Assembly (NCBI RefSeq): GCF_022695985.1 | Contig: NZ_JAAPBF010000008.1 | Location: forward strand, 17,651-81,650 | Length of the DNA: 64,000 nt | DNA from: Streptomyces sp. NP-1717 | Lineage (GTDB): Bacteria; Actinomycetota; Actinomycetes; Streptomycetales; Streptomycetaceae | Direction of reading: 5' to 3' | Program-made: the position numbers and the translations under genes | The notes under the pieces: generated by a model | What the model saw: only the letters and a program-made list of their open reading frames with translations | The model's database searches: none | What the model was told of the DNA's origin: nothing | Shown: positions 25,951-34,062 of the stretch, piece after piece | Position numbering within the stretch: the first letter of the stretch is position 1 | Layout: each line of letters begins with the position of its first letter

Positions 25951-25979
25951 GGGATCATCCCCGCGGGCGCGGGGATGGC
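25951..25979 (+). CRISPR. Single CRISPR-type repeat, orphan
   Basis: GGGATCATCCCCGCGGGCGC followed by GGGGATGGC matches the Streptomyces type I-E repeat closely (29 nt, palindromic CCCCGCG/CGCGGGG core). No second copy occurs at plus or minus 61 nt, so it is either the last trace of an array or an isolated look-alike stem. Confidence 0.4.
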
Positions 25980-26282
25980 CTGGGCTTTTCCTCCCGCAGG
26001 TGCTGCACTGCTCCAGCGATACGTCGTCCGGCGTCCACACGGTCGGCGAGCAACACGGTCTTCGCCCCTCTCAGGGGAGACGGCAGGCGCACTCGTATTC
26101 TCGGATTGGCTCTGTTCGCGGCACTCCGCAACTCGGGGCGAATATCGGGCTCCGTACACGCTGCGATGCCGTACGAGGGTGGCTACCGTAGATCGTATGG
26201 AACGAGGCGGCGCGGTCCTGATCGACATCGCCCTGCGCCGTCGCGGCCATGGAGAGGCTGCGCGCCTCGGGGCGCCCCCACG

Positions 26283-26499
26283 GCGCCGCTCACCGCGGGG
26301 GAGCGCTACTTGGTGTGTACCGACGGACTCACCGACCCCGACCCCGTGCGTGAGGACAGGCTCGACGACCTGCTGCGAACCGTGGAAATCCGCCATCGAG
26401 GCAGGTGGCCTCGACAACATCACGCTCGCGCTGATCGACCTCCTCGAACAGCCGACGCCGAGGCGCCACGTCAGACATGCCGGCACAGCAGACACCTGA
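26283..26499 (+). pseudogene. PP2C-type serine/threonine phosphatase, C-terminal remnant
   Basis: APLTAGERYLVCTDGLTD, continuing DPVREDRLDDLLRTVE, is the C-terminal half of a PP2C phosphatase, and after a frameshift near 26390 the ending AGGLDNITLALIDLLE carries the conserved GGxDNIT motif. The N-terminal half with the metal-binding aspartates is gone. The ribosome site of the CapA gene follows. Confidence 0.68.
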
Positions 26500-26534
26500 A
26501 AGACACGACGCACACGACAGAACGGAGGCCCGGC

Positions 26535-27635
26535 TTGATCACGCTGTTCGTCTGCGGCGACGTCATGCTCGGCCGCGGCGTGGACCAGATTCTGCCGCAC
26601 CCCGGTGACCCGGAACTCCGCGAGAGGTACATAAGGGACGCCCGGGAGTACGTCGGTCTGGCGGAGGCGGCGAATGGCCCCATCCCGCGCCCGGTCGACT
26701 TCTCCTGGCCCTGGGGGGACGCACTGGAGGTCCTCGAGTCGGCCGCGCCCGACGCCCGCGTGATCAATCTGGAGACCAGCGTCACATGCAGCGACTCGTT
26801 CGCCCCCGGCAAGGAGATCCACTACCGGATGCACCCCGCCAATCTCCCCTGCCTGTCGGCCGCCCGCCCCGATGTCTGCGTACTGGCCAACAACCACGTC
26901 CTGGACTTCGGCCGCCGCGGCCTCGCGGAGACACTCGACTCGTTGGCCGGCGCGGACTTGCGGACGGCCGGCGCGGGCCGGGACGCCGCCGGGGCGAGCC
27001 GCCCGGCGATCGTCCTCCTCGACGGGGGCCGACGGCTCCTGGTCTTCTCCTTCGGCATGCCGTCCAGCGGCGTCCCACAGTCCTGGGCCGCGACCGGGTC
27101 GCGCGGCGGAGTCGGCTTCGTGGCCGGTCCTTCGGATGCCGCCGCGGCAGAAGTGGCCGACCGTATACGGCGGATGAAGCGCCCCGGGGACATCGCGGTG
27201 ATCTCGGTCCACTGGGGCTCCAACTGGGGCTATCGCGTACCCCGGGATCAAGTCGCCTGCGCCCACGCCCTGATCGACGCCGGAGCGGACATCGTGCATT
27301 CCCACTCCTCGCACCACCCCCGCCCCCTGGAGGTGTACCGGGGCAAGCTCGTCCTGTACGGCTGCGGCGACCTCATCAACGACTACGAAGGAATCACCGG
27401 CTACGAGCAGTACCGCGACGACCTGCGGCTCCTCTACCTCCCCTCGCTCGAGCCCGGCACGGGCAAGCTCACCGACCTGCGCATCACTCCCCTGAAGGCC
27501 CGCCGCATGCGCCTGTGCCACACCTCGTCTGACGACTACCAGTGGCTGCGAACCCTCCTCGACCAGCTCTCCGAGGGTTTCCGCCCGTGCGCCGCACCGG
27601 ACCCGGAAGGCACCTTGACGCTCTGGGCGGCCTGA
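26535..27635 (+). CDS. CapA family protein (poly-gamma-glutamate biosynthesis-like phosphoesterase)
   Basis: 366 aa from a TTG at 26535, chosen because GGAGG lies 6-7 nt upstream and the protein then begins LITLFVCGDVMLGRGVDQIL, the canonical CapA start; the reading frame opens far earlier without homology. CapA signatures are INLETSVT, ANNHVLDFG, VISVHWGSNWGY and VHSHSSHHPRPLE, the metal-binding His/Asn/Asp residues of the metallophosphatase-like fold. In Bacillus CapA takes part in poly-gamma-glutamate export and capsule anchoring; in Streptomyces stand-alone copies have no proven role. No capB/capC neighbours. No signal peptide. Confidence 0.85.
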   Translation: MITLFVCGDVMLGRGVDQILPHPGDPELRERYIRDAREYVGLAEAANGPIPRPVDFSWPWGDALEVLESAAPDARVINLETSVTCSDSFAPGKEIHYRMHPANLPCLSAARPDVCVLANNHVLDFGRRGLAETLDSLAGADLRTAGAGRDAAGASRPAIVLLDGGRRLLVFSFGMPSSGVPQSWAATGSRGGVGFVAGPSDAAAAEVADRIRRMKRPGDIAVISVHWGSNWGYRVPRDQVACAHALIDAGADIVHSHSSHHPRPLEVYRGKLVLYGCGDLINDYEGITGYEQYRDDLRLLYLPSLEPGTGKLTDLRITPLKARRMRLCHTSSDDYQWLRTLLDQLSEGFRPCAAPDPEGTLTLWAA

Positions 27636-27757
27636 TGGACCAGCTCGCCAAGGCCCTGCCCGCGCTCCCCGATTTCCACAACCCTCACCCGTGTCCGCCA
27701 GGAGCTCTTTCCTGACAGGGACGAGCACGGCCTGGGTGCCTGCCCTGCCGCCGGCGA

Positions 27758-28006
27758 CTACTGCGCCCGTGGACGGTTCGCTTTTCGGGACGCTGATCCA
27801 GTGGTGGCTCCGCTGTCCAGTGCGTCAAGGAATTCACCGAAGGTGTGCCGCAGCACGGCGGACTGTGCCATCGTCTGGTCCGGATCAGCGAGGACGCGGC
27901 TGACCAGGTTGGCCTCGTCCTCGTCGGCAACCTGCTGCAGCTTGTCGCGGTAGGCCGCGAAACGGACGTGCTCGTCCGGGCTCTACAGGATGTTGTCGAC
28001 GCTCAT
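27758..28006 (-). pseudogene. Small unknown gene with an in-frame TAG at codon 8
   Basis: From an ATG at 28006 the minus strand reads MSVDNIL, a TAG (27983-27985), then SPDEHVRFAAYRDKLQQVAD, and on through EDEANLVSRVLADPDQTMAQSAVLRH to a stop at 27758. Amphipathic helical character is maintained after the TAG, so one nonsense mutation has probably inactivated an 82-aa protein. Its ATG overlaps the stop of the preceding fragment. No family recognised. Confidence 0.45.
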
Positions 28007-28137
28007 GCGGCCTGCTCCTCGCGCTCGACCAGGTCGCCGTTCTCGAATCGTGCGCTGGTGCGGACCAGGGACACGAGGTGGGCTCCGGTGATCGCACGCC
28101 ACCGCGCTTGGGCGGACTCGGCGAGATTGAACACCAT
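28003..28137 (-). pseudogene. IS256-type transposase C-terminal scrap (tentative)
   Basis: The 44 codons MVFNLAESAQARWRAITGAH, then LVSLVRTSARFENGDLVERE and EQAA, resemble the last residues of actinobacterial IS256-family transposases (LIEAAQARWRAVNAPHLVALVRAG). The rest of the element is absent; the IstB remnant begins on the other strand close by. Identification rests on a short stretch. Confidence 0.4.
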
Positions 28138-28175
28138 CGCGAGCGTGGCCGCCGGGCTGCCCACGCCTACCGAGA

Positions 28176-28440
28176 CCGCGATGAAGGGCTACCGCGTCCG
28201 CTACACGCGCGCCACCAAGCTGGTGAACGAGCCGGTCGAGGCCGCCGACGAGAAGCAGCTGAACAAGACCCTCGCCCGCTACGGCCGCGTCGCTCTCCTC
28301 TGCATCGACGAACTCGGCTACACGGAACTCGACCGCCACGGCGACGAACTCGTCTTCCAGGCCTGACCGAACGCGAGCAGAAGAACTGCGTCGCGATCGC
28401 CTCGAACGAGTCGAACCGAAGAACCTACAGCGGGCTGACC
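28176..28440 (+). pseudogene. IS21-family IstB helper ATPase remnant
   Basis: GYRVRYTRATKLVNEPVEAA, DEKQLNKTLARYGRVALLCI and DELGYTELDRHGDELVFQ match the centre of IstB, including the Walker B-like LLCIDELGY. A frameshift follows near 28366 and the text continues in another frame as LTEREQKNCVAIASNES. The Walker A region and the C-terminus are missing, and no istA is present. Confidence 0.75.
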
Positions 28441-28489
28441 CCCTGAAACCGCTGGACTGCTGGTCAGGGCACCTGTCAGGCTCCGCCTC

Positions 28490-28861
28490 GTGGAAATTCT
28501 CGATGTCCTGACCAGCATGGCGAAGACAGGCCGGCTGGGCCCGGTGTTCAGCGGAGCCGACTGGGACGATGTGACCGCAGCACTCGGCGAGCCCTGGGAC
28601 ATCGGATCAATGAGCAGGAAAAGAAAGTGGCCACGGCTCTTCGCCTACGGAGACCTTGAGCTGAGTGTCTGCCGCTGCCGCAAGGTCTCCCTCATCTGCG
28701 TCCAGACCTGGCGTGACGTCGTCGAACTCCCTCCGTCGGTTGTCGGTGGGACGGGCACCTTCCCGGCAGTGCTCAAGCATGCGGACGTCGTTTCCGCCAC
28801 AAACCGTATATCGATAATCACTTTACGTAGCTGCTTGTGGAGAGCCGTGTGCTGCCTCTGA
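28490..28861 (+). CDS. Unknown protein, 123 aa, with cysteine pair
   Basis: Starts at a GTG (28490) and reads MEILDVLTSMAKTGRLGPVF, SGADWDDVTAALGEPWDIG, FAYGDLELSVCRCRKVSLIC. It belongs to a set of short Streptomyces proteins of unknown function with a YGDLE and a C-x-C element. The last 20 residues (ISIITLRSCLWRAVCCL) are unlike the rest and coincide with a drop in GC, so the true C-terminus may have been replaced at a junction. No ribosome site is clear. Confidence 0.55.
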   Translation: MEILDVLTSMAKTGRLGPVFSGADWDDVTAALGEPWDIGSMSRKRKWPRLFAYGDLELSVCRCRKVSLICVQTWRDVVELPPSVVGGTGTFPAVLKHADVVSATNRISIITLRSCLWRAVCCL

Positions 28862-29088
28862 TGTCAGCCAGTGAACTCCGTGACCTGGCGGTCAACCCTC
28901 AGCGCCTCGCTGCTGCCCGTGAGCTTCCTGTCGGCAGGAATGCCGTTCTTCCGAAGGAGGTGGTGGGGCCGGCGGCATCATTCGCCCAGCGGGCGATCGA
29001 GGACTCCGCTCGGCCGGCCCCTTAGAGGGTCGCTGAGCGTTCCACGGCTGGTGCGGCCGCTGTCTCATACCCCGAGCCCGCTCACGAC
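28837..29088 (+). pseudogene. Probable 5' part of the NucA/NucB gene, cut by a TAG
   Basis: A GTG at 28837 opens the frame LRDLAVNPQRLAAARELPVG and continues to a TAG at 29023-29025; the same frame resumes as YPEPAHDMTWEEC and runs into the nuclease ORF. The sequence before the TAG looks like the pro-region of a secreted Streptomyces protein. The simplest reading is a single nonsense change in a longer gene that has also lost its signal-peptide exon-equivalent 5' end. Confidence 0.5.
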
Positions 29089-30117
29089 ATGACCTGGGAG
29101 GAGTGCCGCGACGGTCTCGGTACTGAGAACCGGGTCTATGTGAAGTCACGCTTCGCTGTCTGCTCCGGAGCCTCCTTCACCCAGGCATGGAGTCGCAACG
29201 GACAGCCGTCGGGTACAAGTTTCTTCAACTTGCGAGTGGTCGGCACCATCCCGCTGAACAGCCGCACGATCACGTACACGTACCACTACACGGATCTCGG
29301 AACGGTGGGTACCACCGGTGCCGCAGTCATGGGGATCACTACCTCCGCTACCGTTCCGTTCATCTCGCCCTCGACCGCAAAGACGACGCAGGGCGGAACC
29401 GTCTTGCCGTCCACGAAAACCTTCGCCCAACTCGCCGCGTCCGGAACGTTCGCACAGACGCAGACAGCCGCGGCCGGCCAGGGATCTAACGGGGCAACTG
29501 ACACCGTGTTCGGCGTGTACCAGCCCAGCGTGAAGATCAAACCGCCCGCCGGCTACACGCTGACCGGCAACCTGGAGGGCAGCCCCTTCATGTTCCCCCC
29601 GCGCTGGGACAAGGCGTCCTACCTCAACTTGTTCGGCACCGGCGCCGCCGTCTTCAGCATGATCACGCCGATGCTGTACAGCAAGGCCGCCGACGCCCCC
29701 GAGCGTGCCGTCGCGCTCCATATCGAGAAGGCGTTCAAGACCCCCGGCCTCACCCAGCCGCCGAGCTCGACGAAGAACGTTCCCGGCCAGACCACCGCCG
29801 CCCCTCTGACCCGTCTCTACCAAGACCGGAAGCGGCGCGACGACAACCGCGCCCAGGCGGTGAACGCCTGCAGGAGGCACTTCGGCCCCGACTACACCGC
29901 CGGCGGAAAAGACTGCGACGAATACCCCTTCGCGACAACCTACGAAGGCGCCGCCGGATCGATGTACGACCCCGAGCAACTACCGAACAACTACAGCGTG
30001 ATGGCGCTGGACTCAACGCAGAACCAGGCCGCGGGCACACTCCTCGGCCAGTTCCTGACCAAGGCACGCCTCATCGACGGCCCGGACGACGGCTTCCTCG
30101 TCCAGATCGTCCCGTAG
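29089..30117 (+). CDS. NucA/NucB-type deoxyribonuclease domain protein
   Basis: 342 aa from the ATG at 29089. The first 240 residues are a beta-rich region (VYVKSRFAVCSGASFTQAW, ITYTYHYTDLGTVGTT) found in Streptomyces secreted nucleases; residues 240-342 form a NucA/NucB domain with NRAQAVNACRRHFGP, KDCDEYPFATTYEGAA and NNYSVMALDS, where the CDEYPFA motif holds the catalytic acidic residues. No signal peptide is left at this start, and an upstream in-frame stop suggests a shortened gene. Convergent with a small unknown gene 43 bp downstream, which could encode an inhibitor; that is only suggested by position. Confidence 0.78.
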   Translation: MTWEECRDGLGTENRVYVKSRFAVCSGASFTQAWSRNGQPSGTSFFNLRVVGTIPLNSRTITYTYHYTDLGTVGTTGAAVMGITTSATVPFISPSTAKTTQGGTVLPSTKTFAQLAASGTFAQTQTAAAGQGSNGATDTVFGVYQPSVKIKPPAGYTLTGNLEGSPFMFPPRWDKASYLNLFGTGAAVFSMITPMLYSKAADAPERAVALHIEKAFKTPGLTQPPSSTKNVPGQTTAAPLTRLYQDRKRRDDNRAQAVNACRRHFGPDYTAGGKDCDEYPFATTYEGAAGSMYDPEQLPNNYSVMALDSTQNQAAGTLLGQFLTKARLIDGPDDGFLVQIVP

Positions 30118-30160
30118 CGGACACAGCCGGTGTCGGTTGATCGCACAGTCCGCCACCGGC

Positions 30161-30586
30161 TCACCGCTTGGGCCAGAGCTGCACCAGGTACTGCTCGACG
30201 CCGTGCGGCACCGTCTGCGACGCAAGACGGGCAACCTCGGCACGCCCTGTTGCGTGGACTCGCACACACCACGTTTCTGGCCCAGGCCGCTCGGACACTT
30301 CGAGCAGATAGGGCATCGGGCCGCCTGCGACGGCCCACGCCCGAAGTGTTCCTGAGGGATAGTCGACTTCACCCTCGCCACTCATCTCCCAGGACCCGAC
30401 GAGTTCAGGCTCCTCGTCCCAGACTTCAAGGGTCAGTCCAGCGGTGTGCGTATGACCCGCACTGCGGACGTCGATACGCCCCGTTCGAGTAGAGACGAAA
30501 TCGACGGACTCGAAGCCCTCAGGCCATTGCACCGGGACCGCCGTGTCGTCGGCGTCCTGGAGACAGAATCCGTAGAAGTCCACCAT
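30161..30586 (-). CDS. Unknown 141-aa protein, convergent with the nuclease gene
   Basis: The ATG at 30586 has GAGGAG 6 nt upstream; a GTG at 30622 is the alternative. The protein (MVDFYGFCLQDADDTAVPVQ at the start, VHATGRAEVARL and VEQYLVQLWP at the end) belongs to a Streptomyces family of unknown function whose members end in a QLWP-like motif. It is acidic and lacks membrane segments, as immunity proteins often are, but there is no direct evidence for that role. Confidence 0.6.
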   Translation of the reverse strand: MVDFYGFCLQDADDTAVPVQWPEGFESVDFVSTRTGRIDVRSAGHTHTAGLTLEVWDEEPELVGSWEMSGEGEVDYPSGTLRAWAVAGGPMPYLLEVSERPGPETWCVRVHATGRAEVARLASQTVPHGVEQYLVQLWPKR

Positions 30587-31147
30587 TACGGACTCCTCGT
30601 GACGCCTGACCACGCGTGCCACCGTGCGTCCTTTCAGCAGTCAGCAGCCCAGATCCTGGAAATGGGGGCATTATGCCAGGCGATCTACACACCCGTCGGG
30701 GCGGCGGTCATGTTCCGCACCGGCTCTTATCCCCCCCGCATAGAGCGCGCGTATGGCTGGCTGCGACGCCGACCCGCGGGACCATCCCCGCGGGCGCGGG
30801 GAGCGCGATCCGAGTATCCCGGTGATCATCACGTTGGGCGGACCATCCCCAAAAGGGCGGGAGCAAGTGACCATGAGCTGTGACATGGGGTCCAGCGGGG
30901 GCGTACGGGAGGAGCCCTTCGTGTTGTCGCGTGCGGCAGAGATAGGACACCGAGGCAGTGATCCCCGCGAGTTCGCGGAAAACTGAAGCTTCTTCAGCGG
31001 GAACCCGAGGGTCCAGGGATGCCATTCTCGGGGGTTGACCCGTGGGTTCGGGGCGAACACGCGGAGCGGCTTCGAGGGCGGCCTGGAAAAGAGGGCTGAC
31101 CCCGTTCCTCGTCGAGATGGTCTCGCTTTGTCAGGACGGCAGGGCGA
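30587..31147. other. Gene-free interval holding a CRISPR fragment
   Basis: Apart from the two-repeat CRISPR fragment at 30778-30867 no feature is supported. ORFs through it have no recognisable product. Confidence 0.5.
30778..30867 (+). CRISPR. Decayed two-repeat CRISPR fragment, type I-E-like
   Basis: Unit one at 30778-30806 (GGGACCATCCCCGCGGGCGC then GGGGAGCGC) is nearly the Streptomyces type I-E repeat; unit two at 30839-30867 (CGGACCATCCCC...GGGCGGGAGCAAG) has decayed in the middle. Starts are exactly 61 nt apart with a 32-nt spacer. No cas gene nearby. A continuation at 30900 is not convincing. Confidence 0.58.
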
Positions 31148-32098
31148 TCACAGGACGAGTATGAGCTTGCCGCCGGGTCGGCGGGACTGGCTGAGCTCGG
31201 CCGCTTCCTGGATCTGGTCGAGCGTGTAGGTGCGGGCGACCGTTACGGCCAAGATGCCTTCGCCGGCGAGCCGGGCGAACTCGTCCATCTGCTCATAGCG
31301 GATCTCGGTGGTGGTCCGGACGCCCAGCTCGGCCGCGGCGGCGAAGTCCGAGACGGTGAGGACGCGGTCGGGATCCCCGGTCAGCTCGATCAGGGTCGGT
31401 AGCGAGCCGCCAGCTGGGCTGGGCTGGTTGGCGCGGTCGATCCGGCCCCCGGTAGGCGCCGTGTCCAGGGCGCGGTCGACGCGGCCTCCGGCCAGTGCGC
31501 TGACACGTTCGGCCATGCCCTCGCCGTAGGCGGCCACCTGGGCGCCGATCTCATCCAGGGCTGCGGCCCGAGTCGGCCCGGCGGTGGCGATCACGCGAAT
31601 ACCCCGGTGCAGCGCGAAGCGCACCGCCGCCTCACCCACGGTGGTACCCGCGCCGTGGACGAGCAGCAGCTCACCCGGTTGGACGCCGAGGTCGTCGAGC
31701 GCGCGCCACGCAGTCTCGGCCGCCATCGGCAGCGCGGCGGCCTGCTCGGCGGTTACGCCTTCGGGAATGCGTGCCCAGGCCGGCATCAGCGCGTACTCGG
31801 CGGCGCCGGCCGTCGGGCCGTGGAAGGTGGTCGGGCCGAACACGCGGTCGCCGATCCGGACCCCGGTGACGCCCTCGCCGAGCGCGTCGACGGTTCCCGC
31901 GACCTCGAGGCCGAGCCCGCGCGGCAGCGGCGGCAGATGGTCGGCGAGGAGACCGTCGACGACGTGCCAGTCGGCCGGTGTCAGGCCGCACGCACGCACG
32001 GCGATCCGGATCTGGCCGGGTCCCGGCTGCGGCTGTGGGACGTCGCGGAGCACGATCACGTCCGGGGACCCGAACCGGTCGAACTGAAGAGCCTTCAT
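31148..32098 (-). CDS. NADPH:quinone oxidoreductase-like, zinc-free MDR family
   Basis: 316 aa from the ATG at 32098 (MKALQFDRFGSPDVIVLRD), with TGGAG upstream. Medium-chain dehydrogenase/reductase fold: N-terminal GroES-like part (GLGLEVAGTVDALGEGVTG) and Rossmann part (LLLVHGAGTTVGEAAVRFA), with no zinc-ligand cysteines, so quinone oxidoreductase or enone reductase type. Divergent from a TetR regulator across a 16-bp inverted repeat that must cover both promoters, so it is the likely target of that repressor. Substrate unknown. Confidence 0.87.
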   Translation of the reverse strand: MKALQFDRFGSPDVIVLRDVPQPQPGPGQIRIAVRACGLTPADWHVVDGLLADHLPPLPRGLGLEVAGTVDALGEGVTGVRIGDRVFGPTTFHGPTAGAAEYALMPAWARIPEGVTAEQAAALPMAAETAWRALDDLGVQPGELLLVHGAGTTVGEAAVRFALHRGIRVIATAGPTRAAALDEIGAQVAAYGEGMAERVSALAGGRVDRALDTAPTGGRIDRANQPSPAGGSLPTLIELTGDPDRVLTVSDFAAAAELGVRTTTEIRYEQMDEFARLAGEGILAVTVARTYTLDQIQEAAELSQSRRPGGKLILVL

Positions 32099-32116
32099 GT
32101 CGAACTCCAAATGATG

Positions 32117-32163
32117 ACAGCATCTGTTGTCATCAACATTATCATCGTGACAACAGATGCTGT
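32117..32163. promoter_or_regulatory. TetR-type operator pair between divergent genes
   Basis: ACAGCATCTGTTGTCA (32117-32132) and TGACAACAGATGCTGT (32148-32163) are perfect 16-bp inverted copies. Inside the right copy GACAACAG-ATG-CTGTTGTC (32149-32167) is itself a perfect 8-3-8 palindrome, the usual shape of a TetR dimer site; the left copy is a partial palindrome. The site ends 15-18 bp before the tetR start and about 20 bp from the oxidoreductase start. Confidence 0.75.
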
Positions 32164-32181
32164 TGTCGTACCCTGGTGGGT

Positions 32182-32754
32182 ATGCCGAGATGGGAATCCG
32201 ACGCACAAGGCCGACTCGAGCGCGCGGCGCTCGACCTGTTCGAGACACAGGGGTTCGAGCGCACCTCGGTCGCGCAGATCGCGGGCGCCGCCGGCCTGAA
32301 AGAGCGCTCCTTCTACCGCTACTTCCCCGACAAGCGGGAAGTCCTCTTCGCCGGTAACGAACTCGAGACCCACCTCGTCGCCCACGTCGAGGCGACCGAC
32401 CCGGACCTCACGCCGATCGAGGCGCTGCTGACCGCGCTGAAAACCGCCGAGGAGATCTTTCGCCCGCGCGAATTCCTGCTGCGCCGCGTCAGAGTGATCG
32501 CCGCCAACCCGGCACTGGCTGAGCGCGATCTGATCAAACTCGCCGACATCGCCGACGCGCTGGCGCCGGCGCTCGAGCGCCGCGGCGTCGAGCCCGGCAA
32601 GGCACACTTCATCATTGACGTGGTGCTGGCGATCCACCGGCGCGCCACGTCCCGCTGGCTGACCTCCCCGAACGCCTCCCTCTCCCAGCTCATCACCCAG
32701 GCCGCCGACGAGTTGCGCGAAGCGGTCACGCCGCCAGCTCCTAAGGCACGCTGA
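32182..32754 (+). CDS. TetR/AcrR family transcriptional regulator
   Basis: 190 aa from the ATG at 32182. The TetR DNA-binding domain covers residues 8-55 (AALDLFETQGFERTSVAQIA, GAAGLKERSFYRYFPDKREV). The C-terminal ligand domain is divergent. The gene starts only 15 bp after a palindromic operator and probably represses itself and the divergent quinone oxidoreductase gene; inducer unknown. Confidence 0.9.
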   Translation: MPRWESDAQGRLERAALDLFETQGFERTSVAQIAGAAGLKERSFYRYFPDKREVLFAGNELETHLVAHVEATDPDLTPIEALLTALKTAEEIFRPREFLLRRVRVIAANPALAERDLIKLADIADALAPALERRGVEPGKAHFIIDVVLAIHRRATSRWLTSPNASLSQLITQAADELREAVTPPAPKAR

Positions 32755-32965
32755 GTCGGCCCAGGACTCCCGAAGCTGTCACAACGGAAACTGGCTCTGT
32801 CGATGACGAGGGGCTCTGGCACGACTTCTGTAAGACTCAGTTCTCGTGGGGCGTCGGCGAGAAGTCGTCCGGCTACGTGGTCGGCATGGTGGACGCCTCC
32901 GAGGACGTCGCCCAGCACTCGAGATCGACTCGCGCGCGGGCGGTGAGCGGGGGTGGGGCCCGGGC

Positions 32966-33280
32966 TCACTCAGTGGCGGACGCACTCCTCTTCGGGCTGG
33001 CTGCGGCCCATGGGCCGAGGACGAATTCAGCCCTGTCCCGTCGGACTTCCAGGGCACCCGCACCACCGAAGTGCGCGGGGACGAGCAGTTCCCGTTCATC
33101 GGCCGCCCGCCCGAGAATCCGGCGGCGGCTGGCCACCGCTTGTTCCTGGTCCAGGCAGGCGTTGCTGTTGCAGCAGGGATCGAGAATCTGCACCGGGCTG
33201 TGCAGCAGATCTCCGACGAAAACCGCCCGGTCGCTCCCGGACGCGAGTCGGAGTACCGAAGAGCCGGGGGTGAGCCTGCA
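32966..33280 (-). pseudogene. Metallo-beta-lactamase-fold hydrolase, C-terminal remnant
   Basis: Minus-strand residues RLTPGSSVLRLASGSDRAVF, VGDLLHSPVQILDP and LLVPAHFGGAGALEV are the last third of an MBL-fold hydrolase, with the aspartate of VGDLLH and the histidine of PAHF as metal ligands. The first two thirds with HxHxDH are missing; the sequence joins unrelated coding sequence at about 33285. Confidence 0.65.
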
Positions 33281-33289
33281 TCGGCGGCC

Positions 33290-33662
33290 GTCCGTTCCAT
33301 CCACTTCCGCACCTTCACTGCTTGCTCGAAGCGGTTGACGTCCTTCTTGGACGCCGTGTCCAAGGTCTCCGAGATCTTGTCGAAGGTGTCGGGAAGGACA
33401 TCGAGGAGACCCCAGATCTGCTCGCCGGTGCTGACGGTCAGCAGTTGCTGGCACCTCCACTGCAGCGGCACCTCGGGACGGTGCGTGAGCCGCTGCACGA
33501 GTGTCGGGAACAGGTAGTGCGTCGCGTCTGCGGCGAGGTGCTCTCGTAGCCAGTCGACCGGGAGCCGCGCTGGCTGAAGCCATGCATGGCGGCCTCCTGG
33601 GCCAGGTCCAGGAGCTGAGCGGTGTCGACGGCTCGGACGGTGCGGCGAAGGGTCGGGGTCAT
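33290..33662 (-). pseudogene. Frameshifted unknown gene
   Basis: An ATG at 33662 reads MTPTLRRTVRAVDTAQLLDL, AQEAAMHGFSQRG, after which the frame shifts near 33560 and continues VDWLREHLAADATHYLFPTL, VQRLTHRPEVPLQW, LLDVLPDTFDKISETLDTAS. The helical character is consistent across the shift. The 3' end is fused to the MBL remnant. Family not recognised. Confidence 0.45.
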
Positions 33663-33701
33663 GTCGCGATGATGCCAAGAAGCCAGTGCGGCGCCGAGAG
33701 G

Positions 33702-34016
33702 TCAGCTGGGCCGGGATGCGATCTGCTGACGGGCAAGGCCCCAGACGTCCTCGAACTCCTCGAAGGTGAGTTGTTCGGGGTCGTGGCCTTCCCATTCCGA
33801 GACGGGCAGCTCGGCGGTGATCCCGAATCTGCTGTCGTAATCACCGAGGCGGCCTGCGTCGCGGGCCCGCTGCCACTCGGCGAGGGAAGCAGCTGCGATT
33901 GGGATCAGCTCTGGCCCTTCGAGTTCGACCTGCCGGATCACCCAGCCTTCGGCGTCGACCTCGAAGTAGAACCAGATGTCTTCCTCGTCCCAGTAGCAGC
34001 GCATCCATGTGGTCAC
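33702..34016 (-). CDS. Unknown acidic protein, about 104 aa
   Basis: From a GTG at 34016 or ATG at 34004, the product reads MRCYWDEEDIWFYFEVDAEG, WVIRQVELEGPELIPIAAAS, and ends EFEDVWGLARQQIASRPS. Tryptophan- and acid-rich, no membrane segment. Similar small proteins occur widely in Streptomyces without assigned function. The longer ORF start overlaps the upstream gene and is unlikely. Confidence 0.6.
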   Translation of the reverse strand: MTTWMRCYWDEEDIWFYFEVDAEGWVIRQVELEGPELIPIAAASLAEWQRARDAGRLGDYDSRFGITAELPVSEWEGHDPEQLTFEEFEDVWGLARQQIASRPS

Positions 34017-34062
34017 CAGGCCATGATGCCGGGCCAGAGGCGCCGCCCTACTCCGCTCTGTC

